A stretch of DNA of 64,000 nucleotides. Source: Syncephalastrum monosporum B8922. Taxonomy: Eukaryota > Mucoromycota > Mucoromycetes > Mucorales > Syncephalastraceae. The notes under the pieces are model-generated. The model worked only from the letters and a program-made list of their open reading frames with translations. It was not told the DNA's origin and did not search any database. Shown here piece by piece: positions 25,180 through 36,473 of the stretch. The stretch lies in assembly GCA_000697355.1 (NCBI GenBank), contig JNEN01001213.1, positions 44,618 to 108,617 on the forward strand, written 5' to 3'. The stretch's first letter is position 1, and each line of letters begins with the position of its first letter. Both the position numbers and the translations under genes were made by a program.

Positions 25180-26061
25180 CTAGAAGAAAGCCACGGTGTG
25201 ATAGAGAGGGTAGTTGGGATGGTCTCGGTTGTAGGCCGCCATGATGTTCTCAATGTCGCTATCGATGTCTTTGGACTCATCCACCTGTAAAATACGTCGT
25301 GTGGTTAGCTCAACTTGTACGATGTCATTTGCCTCGGTGGCGAATACTCTCTCTCTGTCTGTGTGTACTGTATTTACCATTTCAGCCAAGTGCAGGATGG
25401 CCTTGCCACCTTGATGTGCTTCCTCGTGGTTATCTTTAATCTCGACGTTGATGACGTGCGTCCGTGCGCCCAAGGCCTGCCCGCGGTTTAACAAATCTAA
25501 AGCGAGCCCAAGGTGAATAAAAATAGACTTATAAAGAGGCATTCATCCGTGGAAGAAGGTATCTGTACCTTCGACGACAGCGTCAAAGCAACGCTCTTCA
25601 CAGGTGATAATGACATCGAACCGGTCGGACGACTCGTGCCAGCGCTGTGGTGCTTCCTTGACGCGTCTGTTCCGGTCAAGCATAGCCAGGAGACCGTTCT
25701 GTGTGTATCTAGCAAACAAACAAGAAGACACATCCACACAGAGAATATATGATAAGGAACATAGACGAAGAGGTGTATCTTATTACTCACAGACGAGAGT
25801 CTTTCTCTTTCAGTTCATTGTAAACCTGATCGTACGGAGTGCCGAATGGATAAATATTGGGCTGATCGATCGAAGGACCGGGTAATCGCACCGAGGTGCC
25901 TGTGCCGTACGAAGAAACGTCGAATCCTCTCTGACTTTTATGGAATGAATACCATTCTCATCGCACGTGTACTTCTTGCTTGCTTCTCTATACCTCAATA
26001 CGTGATGGGCCTCCATCGATCTATTCTGATTACTCGCACAAATGACCGCGTACTTGACCAT
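25180..26061 (-). CDS. SSU72: RNA polymerase II CTD phosphatase Ssu72
   Basis: Ssu72 dephosphorylates Ser5 (and Ser7) of the Pol II C-terminal domain as part of the 3'-end cleavage/polyadenylation factor. Exon 1, from 26061, reads [20 protein letters not shown] and contains the CX5RS phosphatase loop CASNQNRS. Exon 2 gives [20 protein letters not shown]. Exon 3 gives [20 protein letters not shown] and [20 protein letters not shown]. Exon 4 holds the general-acid region [12 protein letters not shown]. The last exon ends [11 protein letters not shown], stop 25180-25182. Five exons, about 195 residues, family length. All key residues look intact. Confidence 0.95.
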
Positions 26062-26732
26062 TTGGAGGGTGTGGTATATATAGATATATAGGTAGTATAT
26101 AAATGTATATGAATGGGATGGAAGAAAGTGAAGGAAAAAAAAAAAGAAGTTGGGCTCCAATAAGGAAAATTGAGGCAGAGAAACGCGTCCTCCACCTGCC
26201 CCTAATCTCTTTTTGTGTGATATATTGAATGGTCAAGGAAACACCATCAAGCTGGCCGAAAACCAGCGTTTCATTCAATATTTCAAAGCAAGCATCTATT
26301 CTGGGATCTCGGTCCAAGGCAGCACCTACATGCAAGAGGGCAAAGTTGAGGCCAAATCTAGAAAACAGCTCTATCTAGACTACCTTGGGTGACCCACATC
26401 TCGCGTAGAGGCATGCTTTATGCAGCTACACATACACTCTCATTCTAGGCGGCATACTATGCATTTCGGATGTAGGGAGTCGTGGCGAGGGTATATGTAT
26501 CTGAAGCTGGAGTAAAATGATTCACTATGTGTTATAAGAGTATATTACAATAAAATACAAAACGGCTCTATAATTTTAGTAGCTACAATGAAAGATAGAG
26601 ATAGAGATAGAGATAGAGATAAAGATCGAGATCGAGAGGGCAAGTGGTATCAAGATGGGTCTATGTGGAAGCGAGGTTGGGTCTCTTGCTCGGCTCATCC
26701 AGGCATCCCCTCAGGCGCTTCTTCCGTGGTGG
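26062..26732. other. SSU72 upstream / HSP104 3' region
   Basis: 671 bp. Contains the SSU72 promoter and an AGAGAT hexamer microsatellite (about 26594-26636) that ends roughly 100 bp from the HSP104 stop. An open stretch on the minus strand, 26334-26224 (DRDPRIDACFEILNETLVFG), has coding-like composition but no start codon or recognisable family. It could be a relic exon. Confidence 0.5.
26594..26636. repeat. GAGATA/GAGATC hexamer microsatellite
   Basis: Six to seven tandem hexamers, GATAGA-type grading into GATCGA-type, immediately downstream of HSP104 (minus strand). Confidence 0.9.
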
Positions 26733-28506
26733 TCAATCGAGGTCCTCCTGCATGGGTTCCTCCTCGTCGCCGCCGCCGCCGATATCCTGATCCATCGGCT
26801 CGTACGCGGCCTCGCTCGCGTGATTGCGCAGGACCTCGAGCCGCTCGCCCACGACGTCGACGCGCGCGGTCTCGTTGTGACGCACGCCGCCGTCCAGGAT
26901 CAGGCGCGCGAGCGGGTTGAGGAGCTGCTGCTGGATGACGCGGTTGAGCGGGCGCGCGCCAAAGACGGGCTCGTAGCCGTGCTGCCCCAGCCAGGCCTTG
27001 GCCTCGGCCGAGACGTCGAGGCGGATGCGGCGGTCCTGCATGCGGGCCTGGACTTCTTTGAGGCGCACGTCGACAATGTCGGTGATGTTGTTCTGCGAGA
27101 GCCGATCAAAGACGACGAGTTCGTCGATGCGGTTCGTGAACTCGGGCGAAAAGTGCTGCCGCACCGTGTGCAGGATCTGCTCCTTGAGGACGACCGAGTC
27201 GGAGGCGAGGGTGTGGCCGCCGTCGGTGGCCTGGGCCGCGAGGAGGTGGGCGCCGAGGTTGGACGTCATGACGATGATGGTGTTGCGAAAGTCGATGCGG
27301 CGGCCCTTGCTGTCGTGGATGAAGCCCTCGTCGAGGACCTGGAGGAGGACGTTGGCGACGTCCTTGTGGGCTTTCTCGAGCTCGTCGAGGAGCACGACGG
27401 CGTACGGCTTGCGCCGGACTTGCTCAAACAGGCCGCCTTCGTCGTGGCCGACATAGCCGGGCGGGGCGCCGATCAGCTTGGCGACGCTGTGCTGCTCCAT
27501 CAGCTCGCTCATGTCGATGCGGATCAGCGCGCGTGGGTCGTCAAACAGAAACTCGGCAAGCGTCTTGCAGAGCAGGGTTTTGCCGACACCAGTCGGGCCG
27601 AGGAAGAGAAAGCTCGCGAGCGGCTTGTTGGGGTTCTGCAGCCCGGCCTTGGTGAGACGGATGGCGTCCGACACCGCGCGCAGGGCGGCGTCCTGGCCGA
27701 CGACGTGCTTGGCCAGCTCGGCCTCCATGTGGAGCAGCTTCTCGCGCTCGGTCTTGGCGAGGTTTTGCACCGGGATGCCGGTCCAGCGCGACACGACCTC
27801 CATGATCTGCTCGGGCCGCACGACCTCGAGGAGGAGGCCCTGCGACGCTTGCGGGTCGGTCGCGGAGGCGAGATCGTCGAGGCGCCTGCGCTTCTCCTCT
27901 TGCAAAAGCTTGATGCGTTGCTCGGTCTCGGGGATGGCGTGGAACTCGTAGTCGGCGGCGGACTGGAGGTCGTGCTGGTTGCGGGCCGCGAGCGCCTTTT
28001 GCTTGAGCTTCTCGAGCTTCTGCTGGAGCTGGTGGATCTCGTCGAGGCGGCCCTTGTCCATCTCGTACTTGAGCTTGACGGGCTTCAGCTCTTCCTGGAG
28101 GTGTGCCATCTCCTCGCGCACGCGCTTCAAGCGCTCCTTGGCATCGGCGTTGTTCTTCTCCTTGCCCAGCGCCATGGCCTCGATCTCGAGCTGGAGCAGC
28201 TTGCGCTCGAGCACGTCGACCTCCTCGGGCTTGGAGTCGAGCTGGACGCGCGTGTTGGCAGCGGCCTCGTCGACGAGGTCGATGGCCTTGTCGGGCAGGA
28301 AGCGCGTCGTGATGTAGCGGTCAGAGAGCTGGGCGGCGACGACCAGAGCCGAGTCGGTGATGCGCACACCGTGGTAGGTCTCGTAGCGCTCCTTGAGGCC
28401 GCGCAGGATCGAGATGGTGGCTGGCACCGACGGCTCGCCGACGTCGACCTTCTGGAAGCGGCGCTCGAAGGCCGGGTCCTTCTCGATCTGGCGGTACTCG
28501 GTCAGG

Positions 28507-28538
<32 letters not shown>

Positions 28539-29450
28539 CGCCAGCATCGGCTTGAGCAGGTTGGCCGCGTCCATCGAACCTTCGCCCTTGCCGGCGCCCA
28601 GCACGGTGTGGATCTCGTCGATGAAGAGGATGATGCCCTCCTCCGAGTCTCGGACCTCGTTGAGGACCGCCTTGAGCCGCTCCTCAAACTCGCCGCGGTA
28701 CTTTGCGCCGGCCACGAGCGCACCCATGTCGAGTGCAAACAGCTTGCACTGCAGCGTCTGCGGCACATCGCGCTCGATGATACGCCGCGCCAGGCCCTCG
28801 GCGATCGCGGTCTTGCCGACGCCTGGCTCGCCAATCAGCACCGGGTTGTTCTTGGTCCGGCGCGCGAGCACGCGAATCACACGCCGGATCTCGTCGTCGC
28901 GGCCAATCACTGGATCCAGCTTGCCCTGCTCGGCCATCGCCGTCAGGTCGATCGCGTACTTGCTGAGCGCTTCGTAGACTTCTTCGGCATGCTTAGAATC
29001 GACCCGTCGGTTGCCGCGCATTTTCGAGACTGCGTTGGAAAGAGCGGACTGCGTGACACCCGCGTCGCGGAGGGGCCGCGACGCGAGCGGGTCGTCAAAG
29101 AAGGCGAGAATCAGGTGGTCGACCGCGATGAAGCTGTCCTTCTGGCTCTTCATGGTCGATTCCGCTTGGCGGAGCAGCTTGGCCAGTTGGGGGCTCATTG
29201 TGATCTGGCTCGGGGGTGGATCTTGCGAGGGCAGCTTGACAAGCAGCTTCTTGTAGCCGCGTTCCACCGATGCCGGGTCGACGCCTGCCTTCTCGAGGAC
29301 GGACCGGAACAAGGACGGGCCCTCGGTCTCGTCGAGAAGCGCACACGCCAGGTGAGGCGGGGCCAGTTGGCTATGGCCGTATTCGCGTGCCAGCGACTCG
29401 GACGCGCCGAGCGCCTTTTCCACCTTGTCGGTGAATTGCATGCTATTCAT
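26733..29450 (-). CDS. HSP104: Hsp104/ClpB disaggregase
   Basis: An AAA+ chaperone that extracts polypeptides from aggregates with Hsp70/Hsp40 and underlies thermotolerance. It is a single uninterrupted exon of 905 residues, unlike its intron-rich neighbours, as is common for heat-shock genes. The start is ATG 29450 ([14 protein letters not shown]). The frame is open further upstream, but that extension is a hydrophobic non-conserved tail. Order: Clp-N domain, first Walker [10 protein letters not shown] and Walker B LFIDEIH, and a coiled-coil middle domain about residues 410-530 ([20 protein letters not shown]). Then second Walker A GPTGVGKT, Walker [11 protein letters not shown], arginine finger/sensor region ([10 protein letters not shown]), and an acidic C-terminus ending MQEDLD. 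The tail resembles yeast Hsp104 -DDDLD, so the cytosolic rather than the mitochondrial (Hsp78) form is favoured. Confidence 0.97.
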
Positions 29451-30060
29451 GGGAGAATGATTACAAAAGTAAGGGTAGAAGGAAAAAGGAAAGGAGTCGA
29501 GAATGAATGAAAGACAGCACAAGGGCAACCGGTGGAGTTGGTTTTATGCAAGACGGCACAGGCTCGCTTGTCACGTTGAGTCCAGCTGGTGGCCAGCCTT
29601 ACTCCGGGTCCCGCTGGCGCTTGCCAGAACTTTCTATCACATATTTCATTCTTTCCCTCTCTTTTTTTTCTTTCATTGTCTGTCCTGTGCTCTCCTAATA
29701 GCACAGCAGATGGCATCCCCTTCCTTTCATGTGGCACGTAGAGAAAGCACCGGATGTAAGAGAATGCTACCATGGCTACACAAAGGTGTCAGACGTCATG
29801 GTGATATCCGTACCTATGCCCATCTGAAATTGTTGACTGCAGAGCTGTTCCATATGGGGAAGGAGATGTGTAAAAAAAAAAAAGACAGCGTGCTGTACAT
29901 GCAAACTTCTTTTTCGCCGTATATATCACGTTCAATCAAGTGGGTAAAGTCTGCAATATATGTAGGTCGATATGCCCGTATCCACGGTCCCTCTCGCGTT
30001 GCATTTTGCTAAATACTGTATGTATATTGGGGGTTGCGGGGGGTGCTATGACGGCTTGCT
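29451..30060. other. HSP104 upstream region
   Basis: 610 bp between HSP104 start and the haloacid-dehalogenase-like gene stop. Contains candidate heat/stress elements (see the entry at 29627) and T-rich tracts. No gene recognised. Confidence 0.6.
29627..29634 (-). promoter_or_regulatory. candidate heat-shock element (plus a nearby stress-response element)
   Basis: GAACTTTC contains the inverted GAAnnTTC pair of a heat-shock factor site, about 180 bp upstream of the HSP104 start. A CCCCT stress-response pentamer lies at 29717-29721. Two GAA/TTC units are a minimal match and occur often by chance, so this rests mainly on location. Confidence 0.4.
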
Positions 30061-30823
30061 TTAATCGAGAAGACGAGCCAGCGCCTCGATGGATTCGACC
30101 GTGACATCGACAAAGGGTTTTTTCTCAACCTCGCCCGGCGCATGTCCCTCCCCAGGTCGATACACGTAGACGGTCTTGAACCCGGCTGCCTTGGCCGCTT
30201 CCAGATCGTGCCCGTGCGTTGCGACCATGCAGACCTGCTCCGGTTTCAATTCCAGCACGGCCGCCGCGCCCTGATAAACGCGCGGGCTGGGCTTGTAGGC
30301 GTGGAAGAGCTCGGCCGAGAGGATGACGTCGAAGGACAGCCGGCCAAAGCGCTTGAGATCGGTCAGGATGCGCACGCTCCCGTTGCTCAGCGTCGCGGTG
30401 ATGGCGTGCTCGCTGAGGTGTGCCAGGCCCGGCTGCGTGTCTGGCCACGGCACGAGGCGGTGCCATACCAGGTTGAGTTGCTCCGCCTCACTCGGCGTCA
30501 ATTGAAGATGAGACGCTTCAAGAAGTCGATCGAGAATCTCGCGATGGATGGTGTCGAGGGGCGGGTAGGCCTCGTCTGGCGTGAGTGTTTTGGCGTACCG
30601 GCGCACGGACTCATAGTAGCCTCGGCGCCACTCGTCCGCCAGCCGGGTCTGGGTCGCCTCGTCTGGGACGAATCGACTCAGTGCGTCCTTCACCGACGTG
30701 CGCCAGTCCACGCACGTCCCAAACACATCAAAAGTGAACCTACGCTCCGTTATCGACTCGTCGTGTGTGTGTTTTCGGTTGGCTTACATACGCTTTCACG
30801 TCTGCAAGGCGAGGGTGGGGCAT
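30061..30823 (-). CDS. haloacid dehalogenase type II-like hydrolase (HAD superfamily)
   Basis: The exon 1 start is at 30823 (MPHPRLADVKA). The intron (donor GTATGT, acceptor GCGTAG) joins it to exon 2 at FTFDVFGTCVDW, whose first Asp is the HAD nucleophile. Motif II appears as ATLSNGS. The Lys of motif III is in HAYKPSPRVYQ, and the acidic motif IV region is MVATHGHDLEAAKAAGF. Length about 230 residues, as usual for the 2-haloacid dehalogenase family. The family hydrolyses short 2-halo acids in bacteria, but fungal relatives may act on other phosphorylated or halogenated compounds. The substrate cannot be told. Stop 30061-30063. Confidence 0.88.
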
Positions 30824-30847
30824 GATGTTTGAAAGAGAAGAAAAAGT

Positions 30848-32803
30848 TTATTTCTTGGTCGTACTCTTTTTGTCTGTCGGAGGCGCATCGTGAGAAGACA
30901 CTGCGTTTTTGCTGACAGACTGTGACGTTTTGAATGAGATGATGTTGTTATCTTGAGTGATGATGGCGTCTTCAGCAAGCTAAACTCAATTGTAAGTTTC
31001 ATTTTTCCTTTTTCTCTCGTTTTTTTTTTTATTTTTGCATGAACTTACGCGGATGTTGCCGGCTGTCTCGGCGTAGAGATAGTATTTGTCAATCTCGGGA
31101 TGCAGGATTTTCGCAAACTCGCGCACGGTGGTTCCCGGCCAGAGAAGCACACAATCGCGAAACGCACCGCCCTTGCTTGAGCCACTGAACAAAAAGAGTG
31201 TGAGTCATCATTACTTTCAAACACGATTAGTCATAGTCATACCTTGACGCGCCAAAGGAGGTCACGTTCTTGACTGGATATACAGGCACGACACCCAAAG
31301 TCTCTATCGCCTTGACCAGGACTTCCTGCACGCCTGTCGATCCATATCTATATAATACAAGGTCCTGCACCTTCTCTACACGGCTGATGTCACCTTCTCG
31401 TTAGATCCGAGCGTGTCTTGTGGATGGACCCTCATGCTTACTTTTTCAACTTTTCATCCATTTCTTTCAAATCTGAGTCTGGCTGTAGAATGATGATAAA
31501 AAAAGAAAAGGCTGCGTTAATACCCTACTAGAGAGCCCTCATCATCCATCCTATGCCACTTACCAGATCCTCTTTGGTATCGACCATATCCGTGCCTTCA
31601 ACATAGTGGATAAAGCCTTGCTTTGCTATCTTGCGCAAAAAGTTCTCGGCGAGCGCACTCGTCAGCACTAGCTTGTTTTGGTCATAGCGCCGCATAATGC
31701 GTGTGATATTCTTGTCCGCGTCCGGATGGTCAATTTTGTTCATCGCCTAGACAACACCGACCGCCGGCCCCAATGTCAGCCCATCCATGGCCCAGTCTGG
31801 CATACTAATCTGCTGTGTCCTCCTTACCACGATGGTGGGGAATCGCTCGTCCATGAAAAACTCGACGAGTTTCTTGACAGTGTCCTCATCCCAGGATTCC
31901 AGCGGCGTCTTGATCCCGCTCTTGTCGAGTGCCTTGGCCACCACGAGCGTCGTCGATCCGTAACCCGAGAATTGAACCTGCAATGTGTCGACCGGGCTGG
32001 CCTCTACCGTGATGCATGAGCGACCCGATCGGGTACGACGCGAACGATTGGAGGTTGAAGGGAAGGATGTGTTTTGTTGACTTACTGAGTGCGACATGTC
32101 TGCGGACGATACTGCCCCATCGTTTGAGCAGGTTGTTGGAGATCCACGAATGGATCTCGGTCCTGAGCCAGTTGATATCGTTGATGGGGTCATAGCCCTG
32201 TGTCTCTTTGCCGTTCTGGTCGGTCGTGCCGCTCACATCGACAACGTGGATCAAAGCTTGTGCATGACGCAGATCGTCGAGGAATTGGTTGCCCAGACCT
32301 TGTCCTTCCGAGGCACCGGGTACCAGACCGGCGACATCCATGATTTGAATCGGCACGTACCGTACACCATCCACGCAATGTCCTAAGGGTGGGGGAATCA
32401 ATTGAGTCTCTCGCATAAGGCAGTCGTAGTGTATTTTTATACATAGATCATTATGATTATTACCATAACGTGGTCGACAGTCGTCTTTTTTGTCATGTTT
32501 TTTACATACGCAGTCGATGGGTACGTAACTCACGCCGTGATTCGGCTTGATCGTGGTGAATGGGTAATTTCCTGCCAAATGGACGGTAAGTCGTTGAAAA
32601 GCCTCAGTCTTCTGGGGGCCATACCGACTTTGGCAGCAGCGTCAGACACTATAAAGTTAAAAAAAAAAGACGAAAGAATGTGAATCCATGAGCGTGTGTT
32701 GCCATGTCTGTGTGTTTGTCCAAGTGAATCTACCTGCATTCAGGAAAGAAGATTTGCCAGCGGATGGCTTGCCCACACAGGCAATCAAGACTTCTTTGAC
32801 CAT
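30848..32803 (-). CDS. Obg/YchF-like GTPase of the YGR210C type
   Basis: A translation-factor-class GTPase close to yeast Ygr210c. The start is at 32803. The first exon, [20 protein letters not shown], carries the P-loop GKPSAGKS. A later exon gives [20 protein letters not shown], then [20 protein letters not shown] (G3 motif DVAG), [13 protein letters not shown], and the insertion [20 protein letters not shown] typical of this subfamily. The NKID motif ([13 protein letters not shown]) is followed by [20 protein letters not shown]. The C-terminal TGS-like part is [20 protein letters not shown] ... [20 protein letters not shown]. It ends in a Lys-rich tail, TDKKSTTKK, stop 30848-30850. At least eight exons, about 420 residues. 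All G motifs are intact. Confidence 0.92.
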
Positions 32804-33002
32804 CGCGAAATCGACAAGTGTCAGTCAAACAAACAGGCAAAGCACGTTGTGTGACATCAAGGCGCGCTTTTGCCGGCACAATGTTATGCCGTCCATCTCG
32901 CTTCGATCGCACCCTCCTTACACTGGGGAAACCACTGAGCTGACAAATTCGGTCACCTTACTTTTAGATCTTGGGGGTTTTTTTTCCCAACTTAAAACTA
33001 AA
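32804..33002. promoter_or_regulatory. divergent promoter (YGR210-like GTPase / quinone oxidoreductase)
   Basis: 199 bp separate the two start codons. The region carries an AGATCTTGGGGGTTTTTTTTCCC element near 32967-32989 and no clear TATA box. Shared control of a GTPase and an oxidoreductase is possible but not shown. Confidence 0.5.
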
Positions 33003-34332
33003 ATGTTCCGTCTTGCCCGTGCCGCCACCGCGAGTACTTCTTCTTTTTCGCGTCTTTCTCTGACCGGTTTCCCTTTGCGCACCATGGCCACCATGAAAGC
33101 TATTGTTGTTGAGCAGCCTGGCGGCGTCGACAAGCTCCTTTACAAGGACGTGCCGCGTCCCCAGCCCACCGGCAGCCAGATCCTTATCAAGAACCATGCC
33201 ATCGGTGAGTGAGAGAGTGAGAAAGTGTGTGTGAGAGAGAGAGAGGAAGAGAGAAAAAGAACATCCATAGCGTGTTTTACATCGTTAGATGCTGATCTTG
33301 TCCGTTTCTTTTTTTTTCTTTTTGCTTTGTACGTAGGCGTGAATTATATTGACACCTACCATCGCACTGGATTATACCCGCTGGATCTTCCTTTTATTCT
33401 GGGTCGCGAAAGGTGAACAGCAAAACACAGCTGTGTTTGCTTAAAGCTGATCTATTTGTTTTCAAAAGCGCCGGCGAGGTTGCCGAGGTAGGAAAGGACG
33501 TCAAGGACGTCAAGGTGGGCGACCGCGTGGTGTACATCAAAGGCGAGACGTACGCCGAGTACGTCGCTGCACCCGAGGGCAGCTATGAGAAGATCACAAA
33601 CGACGTGTCGTACGACATTGCGGCCGCTGTCGGTCTCCAGGGTCTCACTGCATGGACCATGGTCCGTGACGGCTATCCTGTCAAGAAAGGAGGTCAGTTG
33701 AAACGAAGCTGTGTATATATATTTATATATCATATCTCATCCCATTCCGTTCCTTCGCTTTTTGTGCTACATTTGTTACAGACTACATCCTCGTCCATGC
33801 CGCTGCAGGTGGCGTCGGTCTGATGCTGTGCCAGATGATCCAGTACCTCGGAGCGCATGCCATCGGCACCGTCAGCTCTGAAGAAAAGGCCGAGCTCGCT
33901 CGCCAGAACGGCGCCGAGTTCGTCATCAACTCCAAGACCGAAGACGTCGTCGCGCGCGTCAAGGAGATCACCGGCGGTCTGGGCTGCCAGGCCGTGCTGG
34001 ACGGTGTTGGCAAGGATACCTTTGACATCTCGATCGAGTGCGCGCGCCGCCTCGGCACCGTCATCTCCTTTGGTAACGCCTCGGGCGTGGTGCCTCCTGT
34101 TCCCCTTATGAAGCTCACGCCCAAGAACCTGAAGCTGATGCGTCCGACGCTGTTCAACTACCTCGCCACCAAGGAGGAGTCAACCCGCTGGTGGAGCGAG
34201 CTCTTTGAGCTTCTCGGTAAGGGCGTGATCAAGGCCCATGTGCACAAGACGTACGCCCTCAAGGATGCTGCCCAGGCTCATCTGGATATCGAAAGCCGAA
34301 AGACTACGGGTAAATTGTTGATCAAGCCATAA
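33003..34332 (+). CDS. NADPH:quinone oxidoreductase (zeta-crystallin/Zta1 type), possible mitochondrial form
   Basis: A medium-chain reductase of the zinc-less quinone oxidoreductase group. The N-terminus MFRLARAATASTSSFSRLSL has the Arg/Ser/Ala composition of a mitochondrial presequence. The core begins at MKAIVVEQPGGVDKLLYKDV. Four exons: 33003-33204 or so, GVNYIDTYHRTGLYPLDLPF, SAGEVAEVGKDVKDVKVGDR to GLTAWTMVRDGYPVKKG, then DYILVHAAAGGVGLMLCQMI to the end. The Rossmann motif AAAGGVGL binds NADPH. The structural Cys cluster and zinc ligands of alcohol dehydrogenases are absent. It ends DIESRKTTGKLLIKP, stop 34330-34332, with an AATAAA right behind it. About 360 residues. A second start at 33084 would make a cytosolic form. 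Confidence 0.93.
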
Positions 34333-36473
34333 ATAAATCCCTGTGGCTATGTACATCTACATTAAAAGCCTGATGTCAGCGATCGTCTTGTGTACACCTG
34401 TGTCTTTGTGTGTGTCATGCAACGGGCCCCCACACATCTCACGGATTCTTGGCCGTCTGCGATGTTGTGCCCCATGCATGAAACTCAAGGGGAGGCGATA
34501 TGTTCTTACGGTTAACTGCAGTGTTATAGCTGAGATGTGTTGAGGTGGTCGTGCAATGCCTGGTAGAGACTAACACAGCATTGATGCACCCCGCAATATC
34601 TTTTAGATAACGCGAAGCGAATGCATGTATTCTATGCCGATCCGTACGAGACGGGAAAGCTGCATAGCATTGCGGACCGGTAAAATGGACACGCACCGTT
34701 TTTTTTTTTTTTTTTCGTCGTGACTCCAATAGCATGCCATAAATAAACAGGTCCCAGTGAGCTGGTTCCCATTCCCCTGTCGAGCCGATCTCTCGGATCT
34801 ATAACAGTGATTTATTGAGGTACATCATGATGCTGTGCATGATACACAGAAATTACCCGTACATGCAGTGCAATTACAGTAATTAGATTTATGGACGAAC
34901 ATGCTTTCAAGTTTTAGTATGCGTTCATAGTATGAAAGTATACGCCTGTAAAAGAGAGCGCATGGTGGATAGTATATAAAAGCACCCGCTATCGACGATC
35001 CAGGAAAAGCGTGAGCTACGCTAAATAGCGCGGACACCTCTCATATATCAATGCTCGGCAAGTTTTACAGAAAAAAAAAAGTGCCACACAAACATGTAGC
35101 ACTGGTCATACGAGGGCACACTCCTGCTGCTATATAGGCTCACGTTCACTTCAATGTGTGGAGCTTGAACTTTCTGAACCTTCCATTTTGTGCAAAAAGT
35201 TAATTACGCTCAGTAGGTGGGTCAATATGCAGAGCACAGTATAATATCACTTCCTTCACCGCATAAAGTGGAAGTGGCAGGGTCCTACGAAGAGGGCTGA
35301 GTGGGTAGAAATTACATCTGCCTTCCGTGCCTCCTTAATGAACACCTCGGAAACATGGGAAGACTGACTTTGATTTTCCTGGTATTTCTTTTGTGGCCTG
35401 AAGTTGAAGAAAAAAAAAGTTTATTTTTATCTTATTCACAAGAATGCCAATGCAACTGACAAAAGGGCGGGCAGGGTGATGGGAAGGGTAAAAAGATACG
35501 GAAACATATACACACATTGAAAGGGGGCCCGCGGGGAGGATGAAGAAAACAAGAAAAAGGAAGTTAGGGCGATGGATATAACAAGAAGGGAATGCAGGAT
35601 TTGTATCACATTGGGAATTCTGTGGCAACGTGCTTGGGCTGTGGCAAAGCAATCAAAACACCGGCGTTAGAATAGGTGTACCTGCAAAAAAATTGTTTCA
35701 GCGACACAAGAGAAACTCAAATGGCCGCTGGCACGCGCTTTGCAGCCTTGGAGATAATGTATGTATATGTATTGGCTATATATCACTTTCTATTTGCGTG
35801 CCAATGTACGACACACTCTCTACACATCATGATACAATCAAATCTGCAGGTAGATGAGTTCCTTACTGTATTCACGGTACATGATCCGTGACAGGCTCCA
35901 ATGTCGCATGCTAGCGGGTTTAGTATTGTCATACGCCGGTCCTGGCAAACGAGAAAAGGAAGTTGGATAACAATGATGTCTTTGGCTTGCAGAAGCTAAG
36001 GTAAATATGGTGGCGGAGCACGTTTCTTTTTGGGCGAGCGCGGTTTTCAAGCTGCGCGGTGATTGAATGGTAAAAAAAAAAAAAAAGAGAGACGAGAGAG
36101 AGCGAGGGAGACAGAGAAAAGGGGGGTAGCTGGTAGGGTTCACTGCCCGCGTTGGACAAGCTTTGCGAGGACAACCCTTTTCTGGGCTTGTACCACAACT
36201 GTTTCCAGGTAATGGAAGGATGTTCATTTTCTCTGTTTTCAAGGCGGGTTGTATTTTTGGGCACATTCAATTTGACTTGTGCACCCGGATTATTTATACA
36301 AATTAACACGGGCACAAGCGTAAAGAAAGCAGCAATCTGCAAAAAGGTTTACTGTTCCTCTTTTACCTCCTTTCTTCTTTCTCTCTTTTTTTCGTTCCAC
36401 TTTTTTTTCTGGTCTCTTCCCATACAATCCTTTCAATCCGGTCCCTGTCTTTCGGCCCCATTTCTCGTACCTG
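34333..36473. other. long gene-poor region
   Basis: About 2.1 kb between two plus-strand genes. Contains poly(T) at 34700-34715, A-rich stretches and short ORFs without motifs. The end before 36474 is strongly pyrimidine-rich (about 36358-36440), typical of a fungal promoter/5' UTR for the secreted-protein gene. Confidence 0.55.
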
